Shown here piece after piece: positions 45,723 to 54,043 of a stretch of 64,000 nt of DNA. Source of the stretch: an uncultured Flavobacterium sp. (lineage in GTDB: Bacteria > Bacteroidota > Bacteroidia > Flavobacteriales > Flavobacteriaceae); the NCBI RefSeq assembly GCF_951805225.1, contig NZ_OX638201.1, positions 2,046,001 through 2,110,000 of the forward strand, written 5' to 3'. Both the position numbers and the translations under genes were made by a program. The notes beneath the pieces were generated by a model that saw only the letters and a program-made list of their open reading frames with translations, was not told the DNA's origin and did no database searches. How positions within the stretch are numbered: position 1 is the stretch's first letter; every line of letters begins with the position of its first letter.

Positions 45723-46283
45723 ATGGAAAAGAAATATTCTGTTGTTATTCATCCTTCGCAAGATGTTATTGATTCAATCAAAACGATGAAAGAACTTTTA
45801 GCAGATAAAGTTGGTTGGTTTAACAGCAAAAATTCGGTGGCTCATATTACGATTTGCGAATTTAAAATTGACGAATCTCAAATAGATAAATACAAACAGA
45901 AACTCCTTAAAATCTGTGATCCTTTTACGCCTTTTCAGGTACTTTTAGATCATTACAATTCTTATGAAAACGGCGCTTTTTTCATTTCTCCAAATGAAGA
46001 TTCTAAAATGCTTCTAAAACCTATTATGAAAAAAACTCAGGATGCATTGCAGCTTTCAAACTTAATAAAAAGCAATGATCCTCATATTTCAATTGGCCGA
46101 AGATTAACGCCTGAAAGTCTTAAAATTGCCAATCATTTATTTACAACAATCGATATTGATTTTTTGTGTGACAATATTGTTTTAAGAGAATTTGATCCTA
46201 TAAAAAAGCAGTTTTTTGTAATTGATTCTTTTTCCTTTAATGGAAATTCACAACCGGAATTTGTTCAGGGAAGTTTGTTTTAA
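45723..46283 (+). CDS. 2'-5' RNA ligase / 2H phosphoesterase family protein
   Basis: A 186-residue LigT-like protein. The two catalytic signatures of the 2H superfamily are H41-I-T43 in SVAHITICEF and H121-I-S123 in NDPHISIGR. They lie in two symmetric halves, as expected. These enzymes act on 2',3'-cyclic or 2'-5' phosphodiester bonds in RNA or nucleotides. The gene follows the small membrane protein by 50 bp, perhaps in the same transcript. Confidence 0.85.
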   Translation: MEKKYSVVIHPSQDVIDSIKTMKELLADKVGWFNSKNSVAHITICEFKIDESQIDKYKQKLLKICDPFTPFQVLLDHYNSYENGAFFISPNEDSKMLLKPIMKKTQDALQLSNLIKSNDPHISIGRRLTPESLKIANHLFTTIDIDFLCDNIVLREFDPIKKQFFVIDSFSFNGNSQPEFVQGSLF

Positions 46284-46308
46284 GCGCAAAGCTGTTTTTG
46301 TTTAATCG

Positions 46309-46362
46309 CGCAAAGACGCAAAGTCGCAAAGTTTATTTTCTTTGCGACTTTGCGTCTTTGCG
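46309..46362. repeat. CGCAAAGA-type inverted repeat
   Basis: The 23-bp left arm (46309-46331, CGCAAAGACGCAAAGTCGC..) pairs perfectly with 46340-46362. It is built from degenerate CGCAAAGN octamers, and further CTTTGCGAA units extend to 46421. The open frame on the minus strand through it is an artefact. Confidence 0.85.
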
Positions 46363-46486
46363 TCTTTGCGCGAAATAACTTTGCGAACCTTGCGTAAAAC
46401 CTTGCGAACTTTGCGGTTAAATTAAGACAAAGTAAAAACGTAAAACAAAGAAAACCTGAAATAAAAAACAATCTTTTAATTTTTCG

Positions 46487-46494
46487 TATATTTG
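46487..46494 (+). promoter_or_regulatory. -7 box of the AraC-type regulator gene
   Basis: TATATTTG fits TAnnTTTG, 20 bp upstream of the ATG at 46515. No TTTG is visible at -33. Confidence 0.5.
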
Positions 46495-46514
46495 AATTTT
46501 ACAAATTCACTCTC

Positions 46515-47438
46515 ATGAAATCACTAGATTCATTTTACGAAGATATTACAGAAGGCTCTACAATTGAACCAAGCTCATTATTGCCAAACGACATTAAAAA
46601 AGAAATTGGGCATTTTAATGTATTTGATATAAAAGAGCTCTACGAAAGAATGAAAGAAAAGCCTGGTATGCCTTATGACAGAAGAGCTTATTACAAAATA
46701 AGTTTGATAAGAGGTAAAAACAGAGCCGAATACGCCGATAAAATAATCGAAATCGATAAACAAGGCCTTTTATTTGCCACGCCAAAAATACCTTATAACT
46801 ATTTACCGCAAGACACAAATCAATCCGGACAATTTTGCGTTTTTACAAGTGAGTTTTTATCGAAAAACAAAAGTGGAATTGACTTAGACGAACTTCCTAT
46901 TTTTGCTACAGACGGATATCCTGTTTTTCAACTTACAGATGATGAAGTTGCCGAAGTTGAATTGATTTTCAATAAAATACAAAAAGAAATCAACTCAGAT
47001 TATATTTATAAATATGATTTAATTCGAAATTATGTTGCAGAATTAATTCACTTTGGGCAAAAATTACAGCCAATAACAGCTCTCTATTCTAAACATAATT
47101 CGGCGGCGAGAGTTTCTTCTTTATTTGCTGAATTACTGGAAAGACAATTCCCAATTGAATCACCAAATCAACGATTAGAATTAAGAACTGCGAAAGATTT
47201 TGCAGAAAGATTATCTGTTCATGTTAATCATTTGAATAAAGTTCTAAAAGAAAACACAGGAAAAACCACAACCGAATTAATCAGTACGAGATTAACGAAC
47301 GAAGCCAAAATCCTTTTGAAACAAACCGATTGGAACATTTCTGAGATTGCATTTTCATTAGGTTTTGAAGAATTAGCACACTTTTCTAATTTCTTCAAAA
47401 AACAAACTTCCTTTACGCCTTTGGCTTTTAGACTTTAG
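46515..47438 (+). CDS. AraC-family transcriptional regulator
   Basis: A 307-residue regulator. The N-terminal ligand or dimerisation part (about 1-205) is of the type seen beside oxidoreductase genes. The C-terminal double HTH (about 218-305) contains DFAERLSVHVNHLNKVLKE and WNISEIAFSLGFEELAHFSN followed by FKKQTSFTPLAFR, the AraC signature. It is upstream of the SDR gene at 47604 in the same direction, which may be its target. Confidence 0.9.
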   Translation: MKSLDSFYEDITEGSTIEPSSLLPNDIKKEIGHFNVFDIKELYERMKEKPGMPYDRRAYYKISLIRGKNRAEYADKIIEIDKQGLLFATPKIPYNYLPQDTNQSGQFCVFTSEFLSKNKSGIDLDELPIFATDGYPVFQLTDDEVAEVELIFNKIQKEINSDYIYKYDLIRNYVAELIHFGQKLQPITALYSKHNSAARVSSLFAELLERQFPIESPNQRLELRTAKDFAERLSVHVNHLNKVLKENTGKTTTELISTRLTNEAKILLKQTDWNISEIAFSLGFEELAHFSNFFKKQTSFTPLAFRL

Positions 47439-47450
47439 ATTACTGCAGAA

Positions 47451-47479
47451 CTTTGTCAAAGTTCGAAACTTTGACAAAG
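47451..47479. terminator. CTTTGTCAAAGTT hairpin after the AraC-type gene
   Basis: Thirteen-base arms (47451-47463 and 47467-47479) pair perfectly around CGA. It begins 13 bp past the stop codon, so it is a plausible terminator, and matches the repeat at 3848-3874. Confidence 0.6.
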
Positions 47480-47569
47480 TTTAAAATTAAGTTTTCAAAA
47501 TTTTCTCTCTGATTTGAATTTTGCAAACATCGGTTTGATATTTACAATTCCCCAATACTACTTCGCTCC

Positions 47570-47577
47570 TACCTTTG
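47570..47577 (+). promoter_or_regulatory. -7 box of the SDR gene at 47604
   Basis: TACCTTTG fits TAnnTTTG and lies 26 bp before the ATG. Confidence 0.5.
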
Positions 47578-47603
47578 TCTAATCAATTTAAAAGATCGAA
47601 AAG

Positions 47604-48332
47604 ATGAATTTATCAAACAACAAAATTTTAATAACTGGTGGCGCAAGCGGCATTGGACTTGGCCTAACCGAAAGATTTATTAAGGAAAACAATACTGTAA
47701 TTATTTGCGGAAGACGTGAATCAGTTTTGGAAGAAGTCAAAGAAAAATTTCCAACAGTAATTACAAAAGTTTGTGACTTGTCAAACGAAGCAGAACGCGT
47801 AGCGCTTTACGAATGGATTGCAGAAAACCACAGCGATTTGAATGTTTTAATTAATAATGCAGGAATTCAAAAATGGGTTTCGGTTACAGATGCAGACTTT
47901 TTTGAAAGTGCCAAAACTGAAATCGCAACAAATATAGAAGCTCCGTTACATTTAACTTCCCTTTTTATTCAGTTAAAATCTCTTACAACCGTAATGAATG
48001 TAACTTCTGGATTATCACTTTCTCCATTCGCAAAAGTTCCGGTTTACTCGGCTACAAAAGCGTTTTTCCGTTCGTTTACGATTTCACTTCGCCATATATT
48101 AAAAGGAAAAAATATTGAAGTAATCGAAATTATTCCTCCGGCATTAAATACAGATCTTGGCGGAGTTGGTTTACACGATGCACATCCAAGCGTAAGTGAT
48201 TTTATCGTCTCTATTTTTGAACAATTAAAAGAAGGAAACGAAGAACTTACTTTTGGAACAAGCGCAACAAGAATAAACTCCAGCATTCCGGAATTAAAAG
48301 CATCTTTCAATGCATTACATTCTAATCTGTAA
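47604..48332 (+). CDS. Short-chain dehydrogenase (DltE-like)
   Basis: A 242-residue SDR. NAD(P)-binding TGGASGIG is at 11-18, NNAG at 84-87, and the catalytic Tyr148 and Lys152 are in YSATK with Ser upstream in NVTSG. The layout resembles DltE/YqjQ-type oxidoreductases of unknown substrate. It is downstream of the AraC-type gene and 204 bp before another SDR; that spacer contains a long dispersed repeat. Confidence 0.88.
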   Translation: MNLSNNKILITGGASGIGLGLTERFIKENNTVIICGRRESVLEEVKEKFPTVITKVCDLSNEAERVALYEWIAENHSDLNVLINNAGIQKWVSVTDADFFESAKTEIATNIEAPLHLTSLFIQLKSLTTVMNVTSGLSLSPFAKVPVYSATKAFFRSFTISLRHILKGKNIEVIEIIPPALNTDLGGVGLHDAHPSVSDFIVSIFEQLKEGNEELTFGTSATRINSSIPELKASFNALHSNL

Positions 48333-48345
48333 AACGCAAATATTT

Positions 48346-48480
48346 AAACACATAGAAATATAGATATTGTAAACGCTGAAAAAAGGCATTTCATTTGTTT
48401 AAATTCACATAGCTATGTGTTAGAAACTAGTTTCTTTTTATATTCTTATTTACATTAAAAATCTATGTTTCTATGTGTTT
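48346..48480. repeat. ACACATAGAAA-type long inverted repeat, copy 2
   Basis: Same element as 18103-18251: inverted AAACACATAGAAA/TTTCTATGTGTTT ends and the CTATGTGTTAGAAAC interior. It lies between the two SDR genes. Confidence 0.75.
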
Positions 48481-48489
48481 AATTTTTCA

Positions 48490-48531
48490 CAATCAACAAT
48501 CAACAATTAACAATTAACAACCAACAATTAA
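48490..48531. repeat. Heptamer array CAAYYAA x6 touching a start codon
   Basis: Six heptamers: CAATCAA twice, CAATTAA twice, CAACCAA, CAATTAA. The array ends 5 bp before the ATG at 48537, where the ribosome binds. The same unit occurs at 3796-3823. Confidence 0.8.
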
Positions 48532-48536
48532 AAAAA

Positions 48537-49301
48537 ATGGCAGTAAATACAAAAATAGCTCTTGTTACGGGCGGTAGCAGAGGTTTAGGGAAAAATATGG
48601 CAATTGCAATTGCAAAAAAAGGAATTGACGTAATCATTACTTACAACAGTAAAAAAGACGAAGCAGATTCAGTAGTAAAAGAAATCGAAAGTTTAGGACA
48701 AAAAGCAGCGGCTCTTCAACTTAATGTTGCGGATTCAAGTACATTTGATGGCTTTTTCGGAAGCATTTCTAAAACTCTAAAAACTGTTTTTAACACAGAT
48801 AAATTTGACTTTTTGGTTAACAATGCCGGAATCGGAATTCATAATTCATTTATAGGAACAACAGAAGCTGAATTTGATCAATTGACAAATATTCAGTTTA
48901 AAGGACCTTTTTTCTTAACGCAAAAAGCGCTTAACGTAATGAATGACGGTGGCGGAATTGTAAATATTTCAACTGGTTTGGCAAGATTTTCATTCCCTGG
49001 TTATGCAGCTTATGCGTCTATGAAAGGTGCAATTGAAACGCTAACAAAATACCAAGCGAAAGAACTTGGAGAAAGAAAAATCAGAGCAAATGTTGTGGCT
49101 CCGGGCGCAATCGAAACTGATTTTGGCGGCGGAGTTGTTCGTGACAATGAGCAATTAAACAAAAATTTAGCAGCTTTAACCGCTTTAGGAAGAGTTGGTT
49201 TGCCAGATGATATTGGTGGAGTTGTTGCTTTTTTATGTACCGAAGATGCTCGTTGGGTAAACGCGCAAAGAATTGAAGTTTCGGGCGGAATGAATTTGTA
49301 A
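48537..49301 (+). CDS. Short-chain dehydrogenase/reductase
   Basis: A 254-residue classical SDR. TGGSRGLG is at 11-18, NNAG near 96, catalytic YASMK follows, and the C-terminal EDARWVNAQRIEVSGGMNL is the usual cofactor and substrate lid. The closest types by eye are FabG-like or glucose-dehydrogenase-like reductases; no specific substrate can be named. Translation begins directly after a heptamer array that could vary in length. Confidence 0.9.
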   Translation: MAVNTKIALVTGGSRGLGKNMAIAIAKKGIDVIITYNSKKDEADSVVKEIESLGQKAAALQLNVADSSTFDGFFGSISKTLKTVFNTDKFDFLVNNAGIGIHNSFIGTTEAEFDQLTNIQFKGPFFLTQKALNVMNDGGGIVNISTGLARFSFPGYAAYASMKGAIETLTKYQAKELGERKIRANVVAPGAIETDFGGGVVRDNEQLNKNLAALTALGRVGLPDDIGGVVAFLCTEDARWVNAQRIEVSGGMNL

Positions 49302-49327
49302 TTTTATAACTATTCTATTCGTATAGT

Positions 49328-49360
49328 AAACCCGACAGGTTTTTAAAACCTGTCGGGTTT
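49328..49360. terminator. Bidirectional hairpin between convergent genes
   Basis: AAACCCGACAGGTTTT/AAAACCTGTCGGGTTT with a one-base loop. It is placed between the SDR stop (49301) and the PepSY-like gene stop (49384), so it can end both. It is the best conserved copy of this repeat family. Confidence 0.8.
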
Positions 49361-49383
49361 GTTATTAGAAATAAACTTGTTCA

Positions 49384-49854
49384 TTATAAAATATCTATCT
49401 CGATTCTTTTAATAAATTCGCCTTCTTTATCAAAAACAATATTGTACAGTTTTTTATCTTTTTTTGCTTCTGAAATATACGTTTCATTGTTTTTATCATC
49501 AATCTTGGTCAAAATTTTGCCGACAGACTTGACTTTACCTTTTGCCGGATAATTTTTCTTTAGATAATCCTGAGCTTTTAAAGGTAGTTTACTAATTGAA
49601 ATTTCTGTTTTCAAGGACTTAAAAGCTCCGTAACTATCATAGAGTACATATCCTTTGGTTGCAGTAGTAGGATTAAATGTTCCCTCAAAGTAAATTTCTT
49701 CTCCTTTACCATACTCAATAGACCAAATTACTTTTTTTTGCGGATATCCTTTTTCAAAAGCTGCAATCACTGGTTGTGGAGGCACAAGTATACTTGTTTG
49801 CCCTATTAAAAAACCTGTGTTTAAAAAAGCGATAAATAGTAAAATATATTTCAT
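49384..49854 (-). CDS. Secreted PepSY-like (DUF2874) protein
   Basis: A 156-residue exported protein. Signal peptide 1-18 ends LIGQ. It has the PepSY-like layout of two beta-alpha-beta units: AAFEKGYPQKKVIWSIEYGKGEEIYFEGTF and KLPLKAQDYLKKNYPAKGKVKSV, finishing with YNIVFDKEGEF. The gene at 50193-50666 is a paralogue. The role is unknown; such proteins are periplasmic and may bind or inhibit other proteins. It is near a LytTR/LytS pair. Confidence 0.8.
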   Translation of the reverse strand: MKYILLFIAFLNTGFLIGQTSILVPPQPVIAAFEKGYPQKKVIWSIEYGKGEEIYFEGTFNPTTATKGYVLYDSYGAFKSLKTEISISKLPLKAQDYLKKNYPAKGKVKSVGKILTKIDDKNNETYISEAKKDKKLYNIVFDKEGEFIKRIEIDIL

Positions 49855-50192
49855 TTGGACATATTGTAAATTAATAATTACAAATAACGTAAAAAAAGTG
49901 TCACACTTAATTAAAAGAAAGATAAAACTTACTAAATTTAATTTTATTATAAACTATCTTATTTTAAGTCTGTTTGAAATGACAAACTAGTGCTTTTTAG
50001 CCCCGATAGAAGAGGAAATCCTTTTTCTGGCTTCTTTAGCCAGGAAAAGATTGAAACGAATAGCGGGATTAGCTCCTAAATAAAAATATAATTAACTGAA
50101 AAGCAAAATGATAAACAAATCAAAACCCGACAAGTTTAAATAAACAAGTCGGGTTTCTCATTTTCAAATATATTGAATTAGTAAGTCTTCTT
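49855..50192. other. 338-bp spacer between PepSY-like genes with dispersed repeats
   Basis: The middle (49990-50080) is a dispersed element that starts near TTTTTAGCCCCGATAG, contains the hairpin CTTTTTCTGGCT/AGCCAGGAAAAG (50021-50032/50038-50049) and ends TAGCGGGATTAGCTCC. The right part (50123-50156) is an AAACCCGAC/GTCGGGTTT hairpin that would end the 50193 gene. I see no gene here. Confidence 0.65.
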
Positions 50193-50666
50193 TTAGTCTT
50201 TTTGGATTATGACGTCAAAACCGCCATTTTGATCAAAGACAACATCATAAAATTTTGATTCTTTTTCTATTCCTACTTCATAAGTAGTTTTATTTTTATC
50301 ATCTACAACGATAGCAATTTCGCGAATGGCTTTTGCCGGATAATTTTTCTTTAAATAACTTTGAGCTTTCGCCGGAAGTTTACTTAATGGAATTTGCGTT
50401 TCAAAAGCTTTTAAAACTCCCAGATTATCATAAACCGCTAACGATTCTGTATTTTCATTGGTTCTAAACTTTCCTTCGTAACGTATTTCGTCATCATCAT
50501 CGCCAACATATTTTAAAGTCCAGAATGCTATTTTTCCAGGATATTCTTTCTGAAAAGTAAACAAGACTTTTTCTGGCGGCGTAACTACACTACTTGGTGC
50601 AATTTGATTTTGCGATACTAGAAAGCAACTATACAAAAGTGTTAAAATTAAAAATGCTTTTCTCAT
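50193..50666 (-). CDS. Secreted PepSY-like (DUF2874) protein, paralogue
   Basis: A 157-residue exported protein. Signal peptide 1-18 ends LVSQ. The same pattern as the neighbour recurs: TFQKEYPGKIAFWTLKYVGDDDDEIRYEGKF, KLPAKAQSYLKKNYPAKAIREI and FYDVVFDQNG. The acidic DDDDE stretch is distinctive. The two genes lie in the same direction but are separated by a terminator-like hairpin, so each may have its own promoter. Confidence 0.8.
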   Translation of the reverse strand: MRKAFLILTLLYSCFLVSQNQIAPSSVVTPPEKVLFTFQKEYPGKIAFWTLKYVGDDDDEIRYEGKFRTNENTESLAVYDNLGVLKAFETQIPLSKLPAKAQSYLKKNYPAKAIREIAIVVDDKNKTTYEVGIEKESKFYDVVFDQNGGFDVIIQKD

Positions 50667-50745
50667 GAGTCCGATTTTTACATTAATAATACTTGACTAA
50701 AATTACATTTTTTTTAACAAGAAAAAAGAACTTTTAATGAATACT

Positions 50746-51444
50746 TCATTTTTTTAATCTATCGGATAACTCTCTTTTATAAGTAATTCCTATGGGAAGC
50801 TTTTCGTTTTTAATAATAACAAAATCTTTGTCCGTTGTTTCGATTTTATCCAGCGCTACAATATAGGATTTGTGAATGCGCATGAAGTTCTTTTCGGGCA
50901 GACATTTTTCAAATTCACTTGTTGTAATCGAAGCTAAATAAGTTCTTTTTATGGTATGTAATTTCACATAGTTTCCAAAACTCTGTGCAAACAAAAGCTG
51001 ATCTAATTCGATGTCCATAAAATAACCGTCGACTTTTACGCTAACGGAATTTACAACTGTTTCTTCTGTTTTTACTTTTGCGGTTTCGGCGCCAAAAAAA
51101 CGATCAACGGCTTTTAAAAATCTCGGAAAATAAATAGGTTTCAAAAGATAATCAATAACTCCGTAATCATAACTTTCCAGCGCAAATTCAGAATAAGCTG
51201 TCGTTAGAATAGTTTTAGGATGCGTTGGCAGAATCTTTAGCAATTCCATTCCTGAAATCTCTGGCATATTAATATCCAAAAACATCAAATCGACTGGATT
51301 TTCGCGAAGATAATCCATTGCTTCGATACCATTATAGCCTTGAAAAACCAACTCTAATTGTGGATTTTGCTTGATGTAATTCGCTAACACATAATGCGCT
51401 GCGGGTTCATCGTCTACAATTATACATTTTTTGGATTCTCTCAT
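50746..51444 (-). CDS. LytTR-family response regulator
   Basis: A 232-residue regulator. The receiver has Asp11-Asp12 (IIVDDE), phosphoacceptor Asp57 in LMFLDINMPEISG and Lys in YLLKPIYF. The C-terminal LytTR DNA-binding domain is about 135-232 (VKVDGYFMDIELDQLLFAQSFGNYVKLH, NFMRIHKSYIVALDKI). The gene overlaps the kinase gene by 4 bp (ATGA), so the pair is translationally coupled. The efflux operon reads away from the kinase gene 160 bp further on and is the likely target. Confidence 0.93.
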   Translation of the reverse strand: MRESKKCIIVDDEPAAHYVLANYIKQNPQLELVFQGYNGIEAMDYLRENPVDLMFLDINMPEISGMELLKILPTHPKTILTTAYSEFALESYDYGVIDYLLKPIYFPRFLKAVDRFFGAETAKVKTEETVVNSVSVKVDGYFMDIELDQLLFAQSFGNYVKLHTIKRTYLASITTSEFEKCLPEKNFMRIHKSYIVALDKIETTDKDFVIIKNEKLPIGITYKRELSDRLKK

Positions 51445-52481
51445 TCTACAAACTTTTTCAATTGTACTTTAAAGTCTACAATGTAAGTGTTCTTATCGTC
51501 CTGAATGTCTAATTTATAGTTTTTTCCATAAATTAAATTCAAACGTTCGATTGTGTTTTTCAAACCAATTTTAGTCGAAACAACATCGGTTTTCTTGGTT
51601 GGTATTGAATTTACAACATGCAAATGCAATAATCCGTTTTCGACCGTAATAATGATTCTGACGAAACATTTTTCTATGGCGCAAGTTCCGTGTTTAAAGG
51701 CATTTTCGATAAAAGCAATTAACAACATTGGCGACACTTTATAGGCGTTTTCGTTATCGATTTTAGAATCATAAGTGATTTCGCAACGATAACCTACACG
51801 CTCTTTTTCAAGTTGCACATAACTATTTATAAACTCCAATTCATCTTCTAGAGAGACACATTTTTTGTTGTTACTTTCAAGCTGATAACGCATCAATTGC
51901 GACACTTTCATAATCAGATCCGGCGTTCTGTCCGGAAATTCTAAACTTATTCCGTAAAGCGTATTAAAGGTATTAAATAAAAAATGCGGATTCAATTGTC
52001 CTTTCAAAGAATTCAATTGCATTTCGTTAAACAACAAAGTTTCATCAGTTTGTTTTCTGTGAATTCTATAGAATTTAAACACAATTATCGGGCTCAAAAT
52101 GCAAACCAAAGTTCCTAAAACACTCGCCAATTGGTAGACATAACTGCGTTGATGCGAGTTTTGATACAAACGGCAATTACTGAACATATCGAGCATTGTA
52201 ATCTCATATAAAAGTACTGAGAATACAAAAACTCCAAAAAGCGTTAGAAATATATAGGTTAAAGGACGTTGTGTTTTGAATAATATTGGCAAAAGAAAAA
52301 AACGATTGAATTGGGCATGCATGTATAAAATAAAGTAGAAAAATATGCCCATTAATATGGAAGTAAAAGAACTAAATAACATCCAGTCATTCTTTAATGT
52401 ATAGATTGTAAATGAAAAGGCAACAACGGCAATTTCCTGCCACCATTTGTTGTCCAATATGTTATCAAATTTTTTATTCAT
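51441..52481 (-). CDS. LytS/YehU-type sensor histidine kinase
   Basis: A 346-residue membrane kinase. About four transmembrane segments lie in residues 10-145, followed by the His_kinase domain with LNPHFLFNTFNTL (phosphoacceptor His near residue 164) and a C-terminal ATPase with IENAFKHG and GLKNTIERL. There is no periplasmic sensor domain of size, so it probably senses membrane-related signals. It is coupled to the LytTR regulator gene. Confidence 0.92.
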   Translation of the reverse strand: MNKKFDNILDNKWWQEIAVVAFSFTIYTLKNDWMLFSSFTSILMGIFFYFILYMHAQFNRFFLLPILFKTQRPLTYIFLTLFGVFVFSVLLYEITMLDMFSNCRLYQNSHQRSYVYQLASVLGTLVCILSPIIVFKFYRIHRKQTDETLLFNEMQLNSLKGQLNPHFLFNTFNTLYGISLEFPDRTPDLIMKVSQLMRYQLESNNKKCVSLEDELEFINSYVQLEKERVGYRCEITYDSKIDNENAYKVSPMLLIAFIENAFKHGTCAIEKCFVRIIITVENGLLHLHVVNSIPTKKTDVVSTKIGLKNTIERLNLIYGKNYKLDIQDDKNTYIVDFKVQLKKFVE

Positions 52482-52611
52482 TTTTAAAACTTAAATAGTT
52501 TACAAATTAACCACAATTTTTTAATTATTATTTCCATTAAATGACAAATTCAATTGGTCATTTATGATTGTATTACATCATTTAAGAAGGGTTAAATCCG
52601 CTAAAGACGAA

Positions 52612-52619
52612 TAATTTTG
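52612..52619 (+). promoter_or_regulatory. -7 box of the efflux operon
   Basis: TAATTTTG fits TAnnTTTG and lies 27 bp upstream of the TolC-like gene start. No clear -33 box is seen, consistent with an activated promoter. Confidence 0.5.
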
Positions 52620-52645
52620 GTAGATAATTTCATATCACTAATTTT

Positions 52646-54031
52646 ATGTACTTCAGAAAAATTACTTTGTTAGTTTTCTTGATTTTTGCTTGTGGTAGTT
52701 ATTCGCAAAACCTGACTTTAAAAGAAGCCATAAAAACAGGTTTAGAAAACTACGGTTCCATCAAGGCAAAAAGCAATTACACGAATGCCTCACGCGAGAG
52801 TCTCAAACAATCTAAGCGTGATTATTTGCCAAATCTAAATTTATCGGCACAACAAGATTACGGAACTATCAACGGGCAAAATGGTGCGTTGTATGGTTTT
52901 AATGGTTTAGGAACAGCTTCTTCCGGACCTGCATTGCCGGACCAAAACTGGAATTCAGCTTTTGGTGCGTTGTATTTAGTCAATATGAACTGGGATTTTT
53001 TCACTTTTGGAAAAATACAGGAAAAAATTAATTTGGCTAAAGTTGATGTTCAGGCAAAAGAAAAAGACTTGAAACAAGAGCAATTCCAACAGGAAATTAA
53101 AATTTCTGCTGCTTATTTGAATCTTCTTGCAAGCCAAAGATTATTGATTTCGCAACAAAAGAATTTAAGCCGTGCCGAAGTTTTTAAGAAAACTGCCGTT
53201 GCACGAGTTAAAAACGGATTATTGGCGGGAGTCGATTCTACATTGGCTACAGCCGAAGTTTCAAAAGCTAAAATTGCACTGAATCTGGCTAGGAATTTTG
53301 TCAAGGAACAAAACAGCAAATTAGTCGATTTAATGGGCGTTGCGCCTCAGGATTTTGTTACAGACACTTTATTTGTAAATGAAATTCCGAAAGAAGTCTT
53401 AAGAGGAACCGCATCTTCAGATAGTTTGCATCCTTTATTGCAATTCTACAAAACGAAGATCGATTACAGCAATCAGCAAACTAAATTATACAAACGTTTT
53501 TATTATCCAACGATGAGCGCTTTTGGTGTTTTACAAACACGTGCTTCCGGATTTAATAGCGATTATGTGACGAATCAAAATTCTTTCAGCAGAAATTATT
53601 GGGATGGCGTAAATCCGGATCGCACTAATTATTTAGTTGGAATTGGAATTAGCTGGAATTTGACGACTCCGTTTAGAGCAAGTAAACAAGTAAGCGCTCA
53701 AAAATACATTTCGCAAGGTCTTCAAGAAGAATACAATCAGGCGGACAGAGAATTGAAATCGCAATTAAAACTTGCCGACGATAAAATACAAATCACGCTT
53801 GAAAACTTTGCCGAAGCGCCAATTCAGGTTGATGCAGCAAAAAAAGCATATTTGCAAAAATCGACTTTATACAAAAACGGATTGACTGATTTAACAGATA
53901 TTACTCAGACTTTATATACGTTAAACCGTGCCGAAATTGATCGCGATATCGTGAACAATAATGTATGGCAATCGTTTTTGCTTAAAGTAGCTGCGACAGG
54001 CAATTTTGACTTATTTATAAATGAATTTTAA
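52646..54031 (+). CDS. TolC-family outer-membrane efflux protein
   Basis: A 461-residue channel protein. Signal peptide 1-21 ends CGSYSQ. Two similar halves of long helices and strands follow: NLTLKEAIKTGLENYGSIKAK and QQTKLYKRFYYPTMSAFG, with the usual NLSAQQDYGT and VGIGISWNLTTPF outer-strand parts. It starts the tripartite pump operon; the permease gene follows after 13 bp. It would supply the outer-membrane exit duct. Confidence 0.93.
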   Translation: MYFRKITLLVFLIFACGSYSQNLTLKEAIKTGLENYGSIKAKSNYTNASRESLKQSKRDYLPNLNLSAQQDYGTINGQNGALYGFNGLGTASSGPALPDQNWNSAFGALYLVNMNWDFFTFGKIQEKINLAKVDVQAKEKDLKQEQFQQEIKISAAYLNLLASQRLLISQQKNLSRAEVFKKTAVARVKNGLLAGVDSTLATAEVSKAKIALNLARNFVKEQNSKLVDLMGVAPQDFVTDTLFVNEIPKEVLRGTASSDSLHPLLQFYKTKIDYSNQQTKLYKRFYYPTMSAFGVLQTRASGFNSDYVTNQNSFSRNYWDGVNPDRTNYLVGIGISWNLTTPFRASKQVSAQKYISQGLQEEYNQADRELKSQLKLADDKIQITLENFAEAPIQVDAAKKAYLQKSTLYKNGLTDLTDITQTLYTLNRAEIDRDIVNNNVWQSFLLKVAATGNFDLFINEF

Positions 54032-54043
54032 TTATAGATCCTA

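Noticed and set aside
46280..46471. 63-codon frame on the minus strand
   Set aside because: It runs through a CGCAAAGA-type inverted repeat, and the protein is a translation of repeat units.
49990..50080. Structured RNA or riboswitch between PepSY-like genes
   Set aside because: The hairpin-rich element shares words with another spacer, which fits a dispersed repeat; no ligand-type consensus was recognised.
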